Of a stretch of DNA of 64,000 nucleotides, positions 18,450 through 28,065 are shown piece by piece. Position numbers and translations under genes: made by a program. How positions within the stretch are numbered: position 1 is the stretch's first letter; each line of letters opens with the position of its first letter. This stretch comes from Nostoc flagelliforme FACHB-838 (GTDB taxonomy: Bacteria; Cyanobacteriota; Cyanobacteriia; Cyanobacteriales; Nostocaceae). The notes beneath the pieces were generated by a model. It was given only the letters and a program-made list of their open reading frames with translations, was not told the DNA's origin and made no database searches. The stretch is from positions 110,469 through 174,468 of the forward strand of contig NZ_JACJSI010000005.1 in assembly GCF_014698065.1 (NCBI RefSeq). The letters are read 5' to 3'.

Positions 18450-18867
18450 AACTTTATTTGTCTAAGCATCTGTTTTCCATCATAGGCTGAAGAGCCAAAC
18501 TCAGAGAAGTATAGTCATAATGCTTTCAACATGACCGCGCCAGAATTCCTCAAAACCTCGCCGCCCGCAAGCTAAATCATGCTTTGGCAGATTGGAGTAA
18601 TTTTATCGTATATCATCACAAAAGCTGATATCGTGCTATTATGATAAACTCACTAGCAACAAATTCTTTAGTCAAATAAGATCGAAAACTGATCCAGATT
18701 CATAACGAATAAAACCAAGAAAACTTCCAATTTTGGGAAACAATCGGACAATTTGGAAAAATATTTTCAATTTAGTTGGACAAAAGACACAATTGATGGT
18801 GGAATAGATGAGGAGGGATTTGCTGCCTCCAAAAAATAACTAGTTATACTAGTTGCCAAATACCTAC
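18450..18867. other. gap between ndhL and tRNA-Leu
   Basis: No coding frame is convincing. It should contain the leftward ndhL promoter and the rightward tRNA promoter; the sequence TAGTTATACTAGTTGCC at 18841-18857 shortly before the tRNA is a plausible -10 region but is not proven. Confidence 0.35.
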
Positions 18868-19225
18868 GGGGGCGTGGCGGAATGGTAGACGCTACGGACT
18901 TAGACAACTGAGCCTTGAAGGAGAAATCCCTCAAGTGGAAGCTCTCAAACTCAGGGAAACCTAAATCTGGTGACAGATATGGCAATCCTGAGCCAAGCCG
19001 AAGAAAGTGCTGAGTACTGAGTAAAGTTAAAACTCTTAACTCACAACTATTCGGAAGGTGCAGAGACTCGACGGGAGCTACCCTAACGTTAAGTCGAGGG
19101 TAAAGGGAGAGTCCAATTCTCAAAATCTGAAGCTTCTGAAGTCATCAGGTAGCAGTGAAAGCTGCGGGAGAATGAAAATCCGTTGACCGTAAAAGGTCGT
19201 GTGGGTTCAAGTCCCTCCACCCCCA
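18868..19225 (+). tRNA. trnL-UAA: tRNA-Leu(UAA) interrupted by a group I intron
   Basis: The 5' exon (18868-18901) runs from GGGGGCGTGGCGGAATGG to the anticodon stem and U34; the 3' exon (19175-19225) resumes with AAAATCCGT and ends ACCCCCA. The joined loop CTTAAAA gives anticodon UAA, and the long variable arm (GACC/GGTC) marks tRNA-Leu. The intron sits between anticodon bases 1 and 2, as in other cyanobacteria and plastids. Three oddities are visible: a C6-A67 mismatch in the acceptor stem, a U50-U64 mismatch in the T stem, and a D-loop apparently one base shorter than usual. The intron core looks intact, so the gene is probably functional. Confidence 0.93.
18902..19174 (+). ncRNA. group I self-splicing intron of tRNA-Leu(UAA)
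   Basis: The 273-base intron follows the U of the anticodon and ends in the conserved G. Its core is recognisable: AGACAACTGAGCCTTGAAGG near the 5' end, AATCCTGAGCCAAGCC at 18984-18999, and CAGAGACTCGACGGGAGCTA at 19061-19080. The variable region near 19010-19052 contains short tandem pieces (GTGCTGAGTACTGAG), as is usual in P6b of Nostoc introns. There is no homing endonuclease frame. Confidence 0.92.
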
Positions 19226-19262
19226 CTAAAAATCTAAAATACCGAAAGGTTTTTATAAAATA

Positions 19263-19304
19263 TATGGGCGTGTTTTATCTAATCGTTAGATGAACTCGCC
19301 CATA
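19263..19304 (+). terminator. hairpin downstream of tRNA-Leu
   Basis: TATGGGCG at 19263-19270 pairs with CGCCCATA at 19297-19304, enclosing a second stem ATCTAA-TCG-TTAGAT at 19277-19291. It lies 38 bp past the tRNA and is a plausible terminator, though without a strong U-tract. Confidence 0.55.
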
Positions 19305-19621
19305 AACTTATGTATGCTCTTCGATTCTTAGAGACTTCAAAAAAATATATTATTCATTCTAAATTGTTTGCTGTCGGTGAACACATCTGTGAGTCTTACG
19401 AGAGAATGTTTTCACTGGAACTCCTTTACAAGTAAGTAATTTCACTGGACTATTTGATGAAGTATTAAACAATTTATCTTTAATACTTTATTTACAGTCT
19501 TAGTTAATTAACTTTATGTAAAAAGATTCCTGAATATCAGAAGAATAGATTGATGCTACTGTTCGCCAGGGTTAAGCTGGTAATAATATGAACAGGAAGG
19601 CTTTTTGTCCTGATACCTGAA
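19305..19621. other. gap upstream of the 439-residue hypothetical gene
   Basis: AT-rich with no coding character. It should hold the promoter of the rightward gene at 19622. I see no repeat or RNA gene. Confidence 0.35.
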
Positions 19622-20941
19622 ATGACAGCTAATAGTTTATCAATTAGTCAAAAAGATCCCGATTGTGTTACATCTGAGTCTAGACAGGTAAATGTGCACA
19701 TTGCACAAGAGGAGGTTTATAGCTTCTTCGTGGAAATTGTCAAAAAATTGCCCCCAGAAGATGTTTTAAGAGAATTTAAAGGTTTATTTATAGATGGTCT
19801 TGATTCGGAAGATGCTGAGTATATACCTGGAATATATAGTATTTTTCTAGATGATAATGAACAAGACTTTTCTAGTACACTTAAGCGCTGTTGCTACATT
19901 ATAGTTAATAATTGGAAAACCAACAGAAAAGACAAATATATCCAAGAACTAGTAAATATATTTATTAATGAAAATCTGAAGATAAAGTCTAATAATCCTC
20001 CAGTAGTAAAAATTTGTAAAAACTGGATAGAGAATTTTGTTAATAGCAAAGATTACAAAGACCTGAAATTATTTGCTATTAAATATGAAGAATCAGCTAA
20101 AGGTCATTGGGCTAACCGTTACACTTCCTATTTATTAATTGATCAATCTGTTAATGATAAAAATCCCAGAGAGCAACAAGAAGCTGCTAGAAGGCTTTCT
20201 CAACAGATAAAAGACAAATTTAAATTTGAACTAGCAATGTATATTGCTCGTTCTCAATCTGCCGTTTCCAGCACCACACGCTATACAAACCCAAGTATTT
20301 TGGGAGATCAAGCTTTGCGTTTAATCAAAGCAATTGTCTTAAAAAAAGGTGTGTTTAGCCATGAAAATATTGCCCATATATTTATTAAGCAAACTCAAAA
20401 TCAAACTTTGGAAGAATTTAAAATAAATGTGGAAAAATATCTATTTTTCTCTGTAGAAAATCAAGAATTAGTTAAGGATTGGCGGCAGAAATTCGCAGAT
20501 AGTTTATCTTTATGGAAGAAAGATTATAATCAAGAAATTATTACTAAAGAATTATTTTTGAGAACTTGTAATCGAGTGATTGATTGCTTGACAACAGAAA
20601 AGGCAAAAGAGCCTTCGTTATTATTTACATTATTGCTTAACCAAGGTCATGCTTTAACATTAGTAATAATCCTGTTAAAGATTATTTTGATTTGTAGAAA
20701 TTCTCGCAGACATTTAGAAACTAGAATTGCTCATCTGATTCGTTTATATGAAAAGTATCCAGAAAATGAATGCAAGGGGGTAATAAATTTTATGGAGATT
20801 TTTAATATCACTTTTGCAATTTATGCAGAAAATGTAGAATATAACTTGATTAAAATGGAAGAAGAGGAAAGGAGTAATCCACAGTTAAATTTGGATGGTT
20901 ATCGTGTGTTTTCCCAGATGAAGGTAGATCGACAAAAATGA
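19622..20941 (+). CDS. hypothetical helical protein
   Basis: I do not recognise a characterised family. The 439-residue product is soluble-looking, rich in Lys, Glu, Asn and Leu, and predicted mostly helical; no signal peptide is evident, but a hydrophobic stretch near residues 345-360 (LVIILLKIILICR) might insert into a membrane. Features include EEVYSFFVEIVKKLPPEDVL near residue 30 and a polar C-terminus. Codon use is AT-rich, more so than its neighbours. It converges on the membrane-protein gene at 20954 with only 12 bp between ends. Confidence 0.6.
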   Translation: MTANSLSISQKDPDCVTSESRQVNVHIAQEEVYSFFVEIVKKLPPEDVLREFKGLFIDGLDSEDAEYIPGIYSIFLDDNEQDFSSTLKRCCYIIVNNWKTNRKDKYIQELVNIFINENLKIKSNNPPVVKICKNWIENFVNSKDYKDLKLFAIKYEESAKGHWANRYTSYLLIDQSVNDKNPREQQEAARRLSQQIKDKFKFELAMYIARSQSAVSSTTRYTNPSILGDQALRLIKAIVLKKGVFSHENIAHIFIKQTQNQTLEEFKINVEKYLFFSVENQELVKDWRQKFADSLSLWKKDYNQEIITKELFLRTCNRVIDCLTTEKAKEPSLLFTLLLNQGHALTLVIILLKIILICRNSRRHLETRIAHLIRLYEKYPENECKGVINFMEIFNITFAIYAENVEYNLIKMEEEERSNPQLNLDGYRVFSQMKVDRQK

Positions 20942-20953
20942 GTTTTGTCTTAT

Positions 20954-21874
20954 TTATGATTTAGCAAGGCGTTCGTCTAACCAAGCGAGGGCAGCACCCG
21001 CAGTTTCAGCTAGAATACTAATGAGGCGATACAGAGCGATCGCACTAAATACTAGAGCAGATGGAAAGTGGTGTCGTAAAAGTTCATACGCAGTCGCTTC
21101 AAACACACCTAACCCACCAGGCGCACCCGGAATCACAAGCCCCAACAACCAAGCGCAGCTAAAAGCCCCTAATAATAAAGGAATTTGATTCACATTCAAC
21201 GAACCCAAGGCGAACATAGTTAATATAAACCCAGTGGCGCGTAGTCCCATAAAGCCCAATTCTCCTAACAAAGGTCGTAAGGGATAGCTTTTAAGACTGA
21301 AGGGAACAGTTGGTTCAGCGGTAGTAGCAGATTTTTTTGCTTTCAATTTGTACAAAAAGCGAATAACTGGGTTTAAAAACCAAGGATGAATCGCACAAAA
21401 AACTACAGCTAAACTCAGTAATTGTAGTATTTTTAGAACAAAAGTACTATTAGCTGGCGCAAATTGGCTACTGCATAAAACAATGATGATTAAAGCAGCC
21501 GTTAGCATGAGTAGCGGTTCTAACAAAACGCTTAAGGTGGCTGCACCAGCAGAAACATTGGCATTTTTTGCAGCGACAATTCGCCCGTAGTAATGCCACA
21601 TATTACCTGGTAAATACTTAGCTATGTTCGTTTTTAGGTAAACCTGGATGAACTGGGAAGACGATACAGGTTGATTTAACTCTTGCAGAATCCAAGTCCA
21701 TATCCAGCCTGCCCAAGTATGTGCTAATAAAGTAATGCCTGTAGCGATCGCTATAATTGCCCATCCTACCGCATCAATGTGGATAGTAGTTACTCCAATC
21801 CAATTATCCTTCAGAGCTTTTACTAAAAAAAACAGCGTTCCGCCCAAAATTATCCAACGTAAAAATTGCTTCAT
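20954..21874 (-). CDS. lysylphosphatidylglycerol synthase-like membrane protein (UPF0104)
   Basis: A 306-residue multi-pass protein with about seven or eight hydrophobic helices. It matches the flippase-like transmembrane domain of the MprF/LPG-synthase group, seen in VYLKTNIAKYLPGNMWHYYG near residue 83 and VIPGAPGGLGVFEATAYELL near 255. There is no C-terminal aminoacyl-transferase domain, so lysyl-lipid synthesis itself is not expected. In other bacteria such stand-alone domains are linked to lipid or glycan translocation. Role here is unknown. Confidence 0.8.
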   Translation of the reverse strand: MKQFLRWIILGGTLFFLVKALKDNWIGVTTIHIDAVGWAIIAIATGITLLAHTWAGWIWTWILQELNQPVSSSQFIQVYLKTNIAKYLPGNMWHYYGRIVAAKNANVSAGAATLSVLLEPLLMLTAALIIIVLCSSQFAPANSTFVLKILQLLSLAVVFCAIHPWFLNPVIRFLYKLKAKKSATTAEPTVPFSLKSYPLRPLLGELGFMGLRATGFILTMFALGSLNVNQIPLLLGAFSCAWLLGLVIPGAPGGLGVFEATAYELLRHHFPSALVFSAIALYRLISILAETAGAALAWLDERLAKS

Positions 21875-22214
21875 GAATTTAGTAATTTAACGGTTAGAGC
21901 AACAAGGGCTGAATACCTCAATTATTACAGTATATTAACGACCTATTCAAAGCTTTTGAAGTATCAAACAGGTTGATGTAGTTCTTTTTACAAAAACTAT
22001 ATTACTTTATTTTATATCTCTCTAGAGTTAGATAAAAATATTATTCTTGTGGTAATTAAAATGTAGCTTGCGCTAGAGGTCAAGCGTATTTTATTATTCA
22101 TATCCTTAAAACAGGTTGTCGAATGAGCGAACCAAGACAAGCACAATAACTTGCTGACCACTCCAAAGATTCAGCAAACTCTTAACTTATTAATATTTTG
22201 GTAAGGAGGACTAC
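21875..22214. other. promoter region of the tandem lipoprotein genes
   Basis: AT-rich sequence without coding frames between divergent genes. The strong ribosome site AAGGAGGA at 22203-22210 belongs to the first lipoprotein. No operator could be identified. Confidence 0.4.
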
Positions 22215-22784
22215 GTGAACGCTGTAAGACTATTCTTGAAAAAAATAAGATTGCGCCAGATAGTAACTATCTTTTTAGCTGGACTATTGTTGATAGTTAG
22301 CACTGCTTGTAGTGGGGCAAATGCTCAAGGTGCAAATCCACAAAATCCTGCTGTACAAGCTGGTGGATCAAACAATCCTTATAAGAATGGTGGAGACAAC
22401 TATACTAACAATAGTATGTCTACCGATCCGAAAATAACAAATCCAAAAGCCAATCAGGGACGCGACCAAGCTAGCTTACAACCAAGTTCGGAATTGTTGA
22501 TTGCTACAACAGATAGAGAATCCAAGATACTTTATCCTGGTGCTGAGACACCAGCAGGTCGAATCGAGAAAGAAGCAGAACTACCAATTATCACAGATCA
22601 AGACTTCCGAGAACCTGAACCAGGTGGTTTGATTCAGGATGAACCAAAGGTAGGAAATCGGATTCAAGATCGGCTTGAGATTGTAAAAGAGAATGTTGAA
22701 GAAGCTTCCGGCTTTTTGCAAGATAAGGCAGATGAAGCTGCTGCTAGACCTGAATTACAAAAAAATCCAGCAGTAGGCAGATAA
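22215..22784 (+). CDS. lipoprotein, DUF6658-like, first of a tandem pair
   Basis: Starts at GTG with AAGGAGGA 4-5 bases upstream. A basic N-terminus, hydrophobic helix and lipobox IVSTAC (Cys near residue 33) mark it for lipid attachment. The mature part is low-complexity and Asn/Gln/Gly/Pro-rich, with a charged helical end (DRLEIVKENVEEASGFLQDK). It shares its N-terminal layout, length and composition with the next gene, so the two are probably paralogues. Family name is from memory and less sure than the lipoprotein call. Function unknown; an envelope or stress role would be inference. Confidence 0.7.
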   Translation: MNAVRLFLKKIRLRQIVTIFLAGLLLIVSTACSGANAQGANPQNPAVQAGGSNNPYKNGGDNYTNNSMSTDPKITNPKANQGRDQASLQPSSELLIATTDRESKILYPGAETPAGRIEKEAELPIITDQDFREPEPGGLIQDEPKVGNRIQDRLEIVKENVEEASGFLQDKADEAAARPELQKNPAVGR

Positions 22785-22882
22785 AACTCTTATTCTTTCT
22801 GAATGCCTTGGATGTAAAATTAATTCCAAATGCCGTCTTGGTTGAAGTTTAACTTAGTCACAAAAATGCAAGGAGTAGAAGT

Positions 22883-23470
22883 ATGAAAAAAGCAATGAAT
22901 TGGCTCAAAAGCATTCGTCCCTTGAAAGTTTTAACTGTTTTATTTGCAGGAATATTCTTATTTCTGACACAAGCTTGTGCTGATCCGGGAGTAGCAAAAG
23001 AACCACCACAGGCTGAGTCACCTTATCTCGAACGATATGATCCCACAAAAGATTATCCTCTCTCTTCTCCTGAGGGTGGGATGAATAACTTTAGTGATGT
23101 AGATCCCAGAGCGAAATTAGATGAAAAGGCAGCTAATGACAGAGGTGATGCGCTGGCGAAAAATTCCCAAAAAAATATTGACCAAAAGGGAATTGACAGC
23201 CCAGAACAATATGGTCGAAATTACAAACAAGGTACACCCTTTGGTGAAAGAGTGAAGAACTTGGGTGAAGATATCGGCAGTTCAGCTAATGAATTGGGAG
23301 AAGGCGTAGTTAAGGGTACTCAACGAGGAATTGAAAATCTTAAGGGAAATACCCAAAATGCAGCCGAAGGCGCGACAAAGAATGTTCAGCGTGGGGCTGA
23401 GGATGCAGGTAAAAATGTTCAGCGCACAGCTGAAGATGCAGGCAATGCAGTAAAAAGAGCAGTTGATTGA
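22883..23470 (+). CDS. lipoprotein with amphipathic LEA/apolipoprotein-like repeats, second of a tandem pair
   Basis: The ATG has AAGGAGTAGAAGT before it. The lipobox LTQAC puts the lipidated Cys near residue 32. The C-terminal third is built of about 11-residue repeats (NVQRGAEDAGK, NVQRTAEDAGN and related units), the pattern of amphipathic helices in LEA and apolipoprotein-like proteins. These bind membranes or protect them on drying. It lies 98 bp behind its paralogue and is followed by a strong terminator, so the two form a transcription unit. Confidence 0.7.
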   Translation: MKKAMNWLKSIRPLKVLTVLFAGIFLFLTQACADPGVAKEPPQAESPYLERYDPTKDYPLSSPEGGMNNFSDVDPRAKLDEKAANDRGDALAKNSQKNIDQKGIDSPEQYGRNYKQGTPFGERVKNLGEDIGSSANELGEGVVKGTQRGIENLKGNTQNAAEGATKNVQRGAEDAGKNVQRTAEDAGNAVKRAVD

Positions 23471-23528
23471 AATTAGTCATCTAATGTAAAAAGCTGAAAG
23501 CGCCCACAGATTAGAGTCTGTGGCTACC

Positions 23529-23560
23529 AAAACAAAGCCTGCATAAGCAGGCTTTGTTTT
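23529..23560. terminator. strong bidirectional terminator
   Basis: AAAACAAAGCCTGC at 23529-23542 pairs perfectly over 14 bp with GCAGGCTTTGTTTT at 23547-23560, loop ATAA. A-rich and T-rich flanks serve both strands, fitting its place between the rightward lipoprotein pair and the leftward mtnP. A smaller hairpin (CCACAGA/TCTGTGG) is just upstream at 23504-23523. Confidence 0.85.
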
Positions 23561-23680
23561 AGATAATCCGCATTGCGTTCCCCTATATTAAAAACGTTAC
23601 GCTTTTACGCAAACGATAGTGCAACGTTAGCGAGTCATCGATCATTACAGGCGATCGTAGACATCGCTCATTCATCACTA

Positions 23681-24553
23681 CTACAAATATTTCTGCAATA
23701 ATAACCCTAACTTTTCCTTCGTCGCCGTTGGTACTTTATCCAACTGAGTCAAAATCGCATATTGCAACGCAGAATGCGCCTCACTCGGTGGTGGATTTTC
23801 ACTCAACCGCCGTACAGTTTCTTGAATCACCTTTTGAGCATTCGCAGCATTCCGCAGCAAATTGCCAATTACTAATTCTACAGTCACACTGTCGTGATCT
23901 GGATGCCAACAATCATAATCTGTCACCAGCGCTAAGGTTGCATAAGCAATTTCCGCTTCTCTTGCCAATTTCGCCTCTGGTAAATTCGTCATACCAATGA
24001 TTGTTGCACCCCAACTGCGGTAAAGATTCGATTCTGCCTTCGTGGAAAAAGCTGGGCCTTCCATGCACACATAAGTACCGCCGCAATGGAGAGTAACTTC
24101 TGGTAAATTGAGAGATGCGATCGCATCTGCCAACACAATAGCCAAATTCTTACAAATCGGATTGCCAAAGGCAATGTGAGCAACAATTCCCTCACCGAAA
24201 AACGTTGAAATCCGATTTTTTGTCCTGTCAATAAACTGATCTGGCACCACCATATCCAGTGGTTTCGCCTCTTCCTTCAAGGAACCCACAGCACTAGCTG
24301 AGATTAAATACTTCACGCCCAATTGTTTCATCCCATAGATATTAGCGCGAAACGGTAACTCAGAAGGTAAAAGCGTGTGGTTGCGACCATGACGCGCCAA
24401 GAAAGCTACCCGTGTACTATCCAATGTCCCTAGGATCAAAGCATCAGATGGTGAACCAAAAGGAGTTTCGACTCGCACCTCTTCGACATCTTTGAGCGCA
24501 TCCATTTTGTACAGACCGCTACCACCAATAATCCCGATACTAGCTTGAGCCAT
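23681..24553 (-). CDS. mtnP: S-methyl-5'-thioadenosine phosphorylase
   Basis: Cleaves methylthioadenosine, a by-product of polyamine synthesis, to adenine and methylthioribose-1-phosphate for methionine salvage. The N-terminal [13 protein letters not shown], the phosphate-site [20 protein letters not shown], and [20 protein letters not shown] followed by TDYDCWH are those of the MTAP type rather than purine nucleoside phosphorylases. At 290 residues the length is normal. It is monocistronic between the terminator at 23529 and a long gap. Confidence 0.93.
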   Translation of the reverse strand: MAQASIGIIGGSGLYKMDALKDVEEVRVETPFGSPSDALILGTLDSTRVAFLARHGRNHTLLPSELPFRANIYGMKQLGVKYLISASAVGSLKEEAKPLDMVVPDQFIDRTKNRISTFFGEGIVAHIAFGNPICKNLAIVLADAIASLNLPEVTLHCGGTYVCMEGPAFSTKAESNLYRSWGATIIGMTNLPEAKLAREAEIAYATLALVTDYDCWHPDHDSVTVELVIGNLLRNAANAQKVIQETVRRLSENPPPSEAHSALQYAILTQLDKVPTATKEKLGLLLQKYL

Positions 24554-25022
24554 GATTCTGAACCTCTTCTTTGCTGATCTGCTAAGTTATTTTATCGAAA
24601 AGAGGAGTAGCAGAACAGACAGTCAACAAAGTGACTATATATATTTTGTGCAGCTGACACTATTAGATATCTGGTAACAATAGAATGTAAAGACTTAGTG
24701 GTCTCCACAAGGGTGCTGGATAATGCATATTTCATTTCTGGGGATGTCTATTGAATTATTACTCATTAATTCTTGGTTTAGGCGCAGATATAACAATCCT
24801 GAATCAAACGCGCAGAAATAAGATCCCAAATTTCCAATAATTTATTTTTGGAGATTAATGGCTAGGATTAGCCCTTAACTTAATCGTCACCATAGTGTGT
24901 AATCAATACTTCATGTATACAAATGTTAAATAGACGTACTCATGAGCAGGGAGAGAAACTAAGGGTTATACTTTGGGAAAAAGGCTTGTTTTAACACCTG
25001 CGTTTAACATTTTCATAAATTA
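24554..25022. other. divergent gap between mtnP and the phosphoesterase gene
   Basis: AT-rich, with no open frame of note and no recognised riboswitch. I examined it for a SAM-type riboswitch because of mtnP and saw no such structure. Confidence 0.35.
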
Positions 25023-26150
25023 ATGACTCTCAATTTTCGCTTTGCGGTAGTCAGCGACTTACACGTTGCACTTCCCCACACCATCTGGGATCATCCCAGC
25101 CGATTTCATCTGGTGGAAGTAAGTATTTCGGCATTTAAAAGTGTACTAGAACATTTAACACAACTCGATTTAGATTTCTTGTTACTACCAGGAGATTTAA
25201 CTCAGCACGGCGAACCAGAAAACCATGCCTGGTTGCAACAATTTTTAGCCCAGCTACCTTTTCCCGTTTATGTTGTTCCTGGTAATCATGACGTTCCTGT
25301 GCTGTTGGCTGATCAGCAATCAATTGCTTTTGCTGATTTTCCCTACTATTACACGAAATTTGGTTATGAAGATCCACGGCAGATTTACTACATTCGTCAG
25401 TTATTGCCTGGAGTTAAGCTGATTGGGCTGAATTCTAACTCTTTTAATGAGCAGGGTGAGCAGGTGGGGTGTTTGGATGCCAAACAGCTACAGTGGTTAG
25501 AAGAAGTGCTGGCAGCATCTGGTGATGAATTAGTTCTAGTGATGGTGCATCATAATGTGGTTGAGCATTTGCCCAATCAATCGAACCATCCACTGGCAAA
25601 TCGGTATATGCTGGCCAATTCAGCAGAACTGTTAGACTTGCTGAGGCGCTACGGAGTCAAGTTAGTGTTTACTGGGCATTTGCACGTTCAGGATATTGCT
25701 TACTCCCAAGGAGTATATGATATTACCACTGGCTCTTTAGTTAGCTATCCTCACCCTTATCGGGTGCTAGAGTTTCATCGGGATAGCCAAGGTAAAGAAT
25801 GGTTAGAAATTTTATCCCATCGGGTAGAGTCAGTGCCTGAGTTCCCCGACTTGCAACAGTCATCACGGCAATGGATGGGCGATCGCTCTTTCCCCTTCCT
25901 AATCAAATTATTGACTCACTCTCCATTAAACTTACCGTTATCACAGGCAAAAAAATTAGCTCCTAGTTTGCGTGACTTCTGGGCAACTATTGCCGATGGA
26001 GATGCGGTGTTAGATTACCCTCATTTTCCCCTAGAAGTGCGGCGCTACATTGAGACATATAGTGCATCACAGCCTAACCCAGGCATGACCACTAATGGGA
26101 ATTTGACTATGATTGATAATAACACCACACTTTTGCTGGATAAGAGTTAG
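25023..26150 (+). CDS. calcineurin-like metallophosphoesterase
   Basis: A 375-residue two-metal phosphoesterase. The N-terminal domain has all family motifs: VVSDLHVA near residue 9 (DxH), LLPGDLTQHGEP near 55 (GDxxxxG), VVPGNHDVPV near 82 (GNHD), MVHHNVV near 174 and FTGHLHVQD near 217 (GHxH). The family includes CpdA-type cyclic-AMP phosphodiesterases and other hydrolases; the substrate cannot be read from sequence. The C-terminal 110 residues are less conserved and end in a polar tail. Confidence 0.88.
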   Translation: MTLNFRFAVVSDLHVALPHTIWDHPSRFHLVEVSISAFKSVLEHLTQLDLDFLLLPGDLTQHGEPENHAWLQQFLAQLPFPVYVVPGNHDVPVLLADQQSIAFADFPYYYTKFGYEDPRQIYYIRQLLPGVKLIGLNSNSFNEQGEQVGCLDAKQLQWLEEVLAASGDELVLVMVHHNVVEHLPNQSNHPLANRYMLANSAELLDLLRRYGVKLVFTGHLHVQDIAYSQGVYDITTGSLVSYPHPYRVLEFHRDSQGKEWLEILSHRVESVPEFPDLQQSSRQWMGDRSFPFLIKLLTHSPLNLPLSQAKKLAPSLRDFWATIADGDAVLDYPHFPLEVRRYIETYSASQPNPGMTTNGNLTMIDNNTTLLLDKS

Positions 26151-26214
26151 GAGTTGGGAATTTAGAGTTGGAAATTTGGAGTTAGAACCTAATTCATAAC
26201 TCCTAATTCAGCAC

Positions 26215-27450
26215 TCATAACTGATTTTGGCGACAAATTCCAAATGCTGAAGTATAGGCGTGTAAAAAAGTTCTGCCACCTACAGGGCCGATTTCACCGC
26301 CACAGAAAAAGCCACTTACAGGAATATCGTTCAGGTAGCGCCGAAATAGTTCAGAATCGAAATTGGGTTTACCATACAATCCTTCACCTCGCCCTAAACA
26401 GGAAAACATTAAGGCGGCTACAGCAGAGGGTTCAGATTCTCGTTGGTGTTGATAACTTTGCAGGAGTAATTCTAGGTCGTCAGCAGAGGCTTGGGCATCG
26501 CGGAGGTGGAATTGCAGCCTTTGCCCAGGACGGACGCGATCGCCAATTGCGATCGCCCCAGCAGTTGGATCGACCCCAAGAATACCACGAATTAAAAAGT
26601 CCCCTTGCTGCAAAGCTAACTTAAATTCATCCATTGCCACACCAACAAACAGAGAATGCTGGGCTAAAACCCGTTCTTCTTCGTTGAGACTGGCAATTAA
26701 ATCTCGCAACACCATTAGAGGCACTTTCTCATCTAACTCTAAAATAATATTGCGATCGGCTTTTGTGACTTGCAATGGTTTGCCAATCGGTCGGCATCCT
26801 TGGGCTACAATCGTTTCCAAAACAATATTGCCAGTCAAAGCTATACCAACAGTACCCTCACGATACAGGCTTTGGTGTTCTTCACTGCTGGCATCGTTAC
26901 AAAATAGGGCAGCACGACCACCTATACCCCCACCACTAGCCTGTCCTCCCACTATTACAGAGCCTGGATAAGCAAAATCCAAACCTTGCAACAAATCGTT
27001 GATTCCAGAGGCAAAAGAACTAGACAACAAGATAAACTGGGGTGTCGGTGATGGTGGCACACCAATCAAATCAAGCCAAGCATCTGGTGAACTGTCTAAA
27101 TCAGGTAATTCTTCAGCTACAACATGAAATACTTGAATCTTCACTCCTGGAAGGTGTGCTAAAGTCAAGCTGATAGCTGGTTCAGCTTCTAATTCTTGGA
27201 TATCTCCGCTAACTGTTGTCCCAATTACACCTCCACCACTACAGCCAATTAGCACTGGCACAGAAAGTTTCTCAGCTAACAACGGTAACAGTCGGGAATA
27301 CTCACTCGTAAAAGCAGACGAAATGAATACCAGTCCTAGATCAGCAGGTGCTGTTAACGATGATACAGCTCGTTCCACCACATCTGTAACAGCGGCTTCC
27401 AAAGAATGACGGGTTGATAGGGCGTTTGCCCACTGCATTTGGTCTGCCAT
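26215..27450 (-). CDS. FIST domain sensor protein
   Basis: The 411-residue protein contains FIST_N (about residues 30-230, including PVLIGCSGGGVIGTTVSGD and FASGINDLLQGLDFAYPGSV) and FIST_C (about 231-390, ending GFFCGGEIGPVGGRTFLHAY). FIST is a sensory domain proposed to bind small ligands such as amino acids, usually joined to kinases or cyclases; here it is alone, the common cyanobacterial form. No partner is adjacent. There is no signal peptide. Confidence 0.88.
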   Translation of the reverse strand: MADQMQWANALSTRHSLEAAVTDVVERAVSSLTAPADLGLVFISSAFTSEYSRLLPLLAEKLSVPVLIGCSGGGVIGTTVSGDIQELEAEPAISLTLAHLPGVKIQVFHVVAEELPDLDSSPDAWLDLIGVPPSPTPQFILLSSSFASGINDLLQGLDFAYPGSVIVGGQASGGGIGGRAALFCNDASSEEHQSLYREGTVGIALTGNIVLETIVAQGCRPIGKPLQVTKADRNIILELDEKVPLMVLRDLIASLNEEERVLAQHSLFVGVAMDEFKLALQQGDFLIRGILGVDPTAGAIAIGDRVRPGQRLQFHLRDAQASADDLELLLQSYQHQRESEPSAVAALMFSCLGRGEGLYGKPNFDSELFRRYLNDIPVSGFFCGGEIGPVGGRTFLHAYTSAFGICRQNQL

Positions 27451-27819
27451 GAGTTTTGAGCTTCTTTCTCTTTTTAGGCTAGTAGGTTTAGATTTTTTTT
27501 GTGAAGAATTGCATATTACAAGAATTGATGCCAGCTCTTTGTCTCCTCCATCCCAAGAAGCTGGGGTTGTGATTCCTTAATAGAGGCATATAAATATATT
27601 GTATGATTATTTATCTATGCTACTGATTCTATAAAATCTTAAAAAATAAAGGTAAATGCATTATAAATGCCGTACTTTGCTGTATTGGTTAGAAATCAAT
27701 AACCTAAAATACTAACTTATGATCAGCTAAGTGGTTAGAATGGTAGGAATCAAGCCCAAAACTGCCATTTCTGAAGTTTTTCTATACTAGTATTAACAAC
27801 ACACAACGGGATTAAAGCA
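27451..27819. other. divergent gap between the FIST gene and cp12
   Basis: Very AT-rich, with no coding frame. It must carry the cp12 promoter and the FIST promoter; no element can be assigned with confidence. Confidence 0.35.
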
Positions 27820-28065
27820 ATGACCAACATCCAAGAAACAGCAAAGAGCGACATCCAAGAGAAAATCCAAGAAGAAGTGGAACAAGCGCGTACTGTCTGT
27901 GATGTAAACGGTAGCGGCTCACCAGAGTGTGCTGCTGCTTGGGATGCAGTAGAAGAATTGCAAGCCGAAGCTTCTCACAAGCGCCAAAGCAAGCCAAAAA
28001 ACTCTCTAGAACAGTATTGTGATGACAACCCAGATGCAATTGAATGCCGGGTTTACGACGATTAG
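27820..28065 (+). CDS. cp12: CP12, redox regulator of the Calvin cycle
   Basis: CP12 is a small disordered protein that, when oxidised, bridges GAPDH and phosphoribulokinase in an inactive complex in the dark. All key marks are present in 81 residues: the first cysteine pair in TVCDVNGSGSPEC, the core AAAWDAVEELQAEA, and the C-terminal pair in EQYCDDNPDAIECRVYDD that binds GAPDH. Length is normal for the stand-alone form. It is monocistronic with a long untranslated region downstream. Confidence 0.96.
   Translation: MTNIQETAKSDIQEKIQEEVEQARTVCDVNGSGSPECAAAWDAVEELQAEASHKRQSKPKNSLEQYCDDNPDAIECRVYDD

Noticed and set aside
24554..25022. Possible SAM riboswitch upstream of mtnP
   Set aside because: No recognisable helix set or conserved core was seen, and the gene is a phosphorylase, not a typical target.
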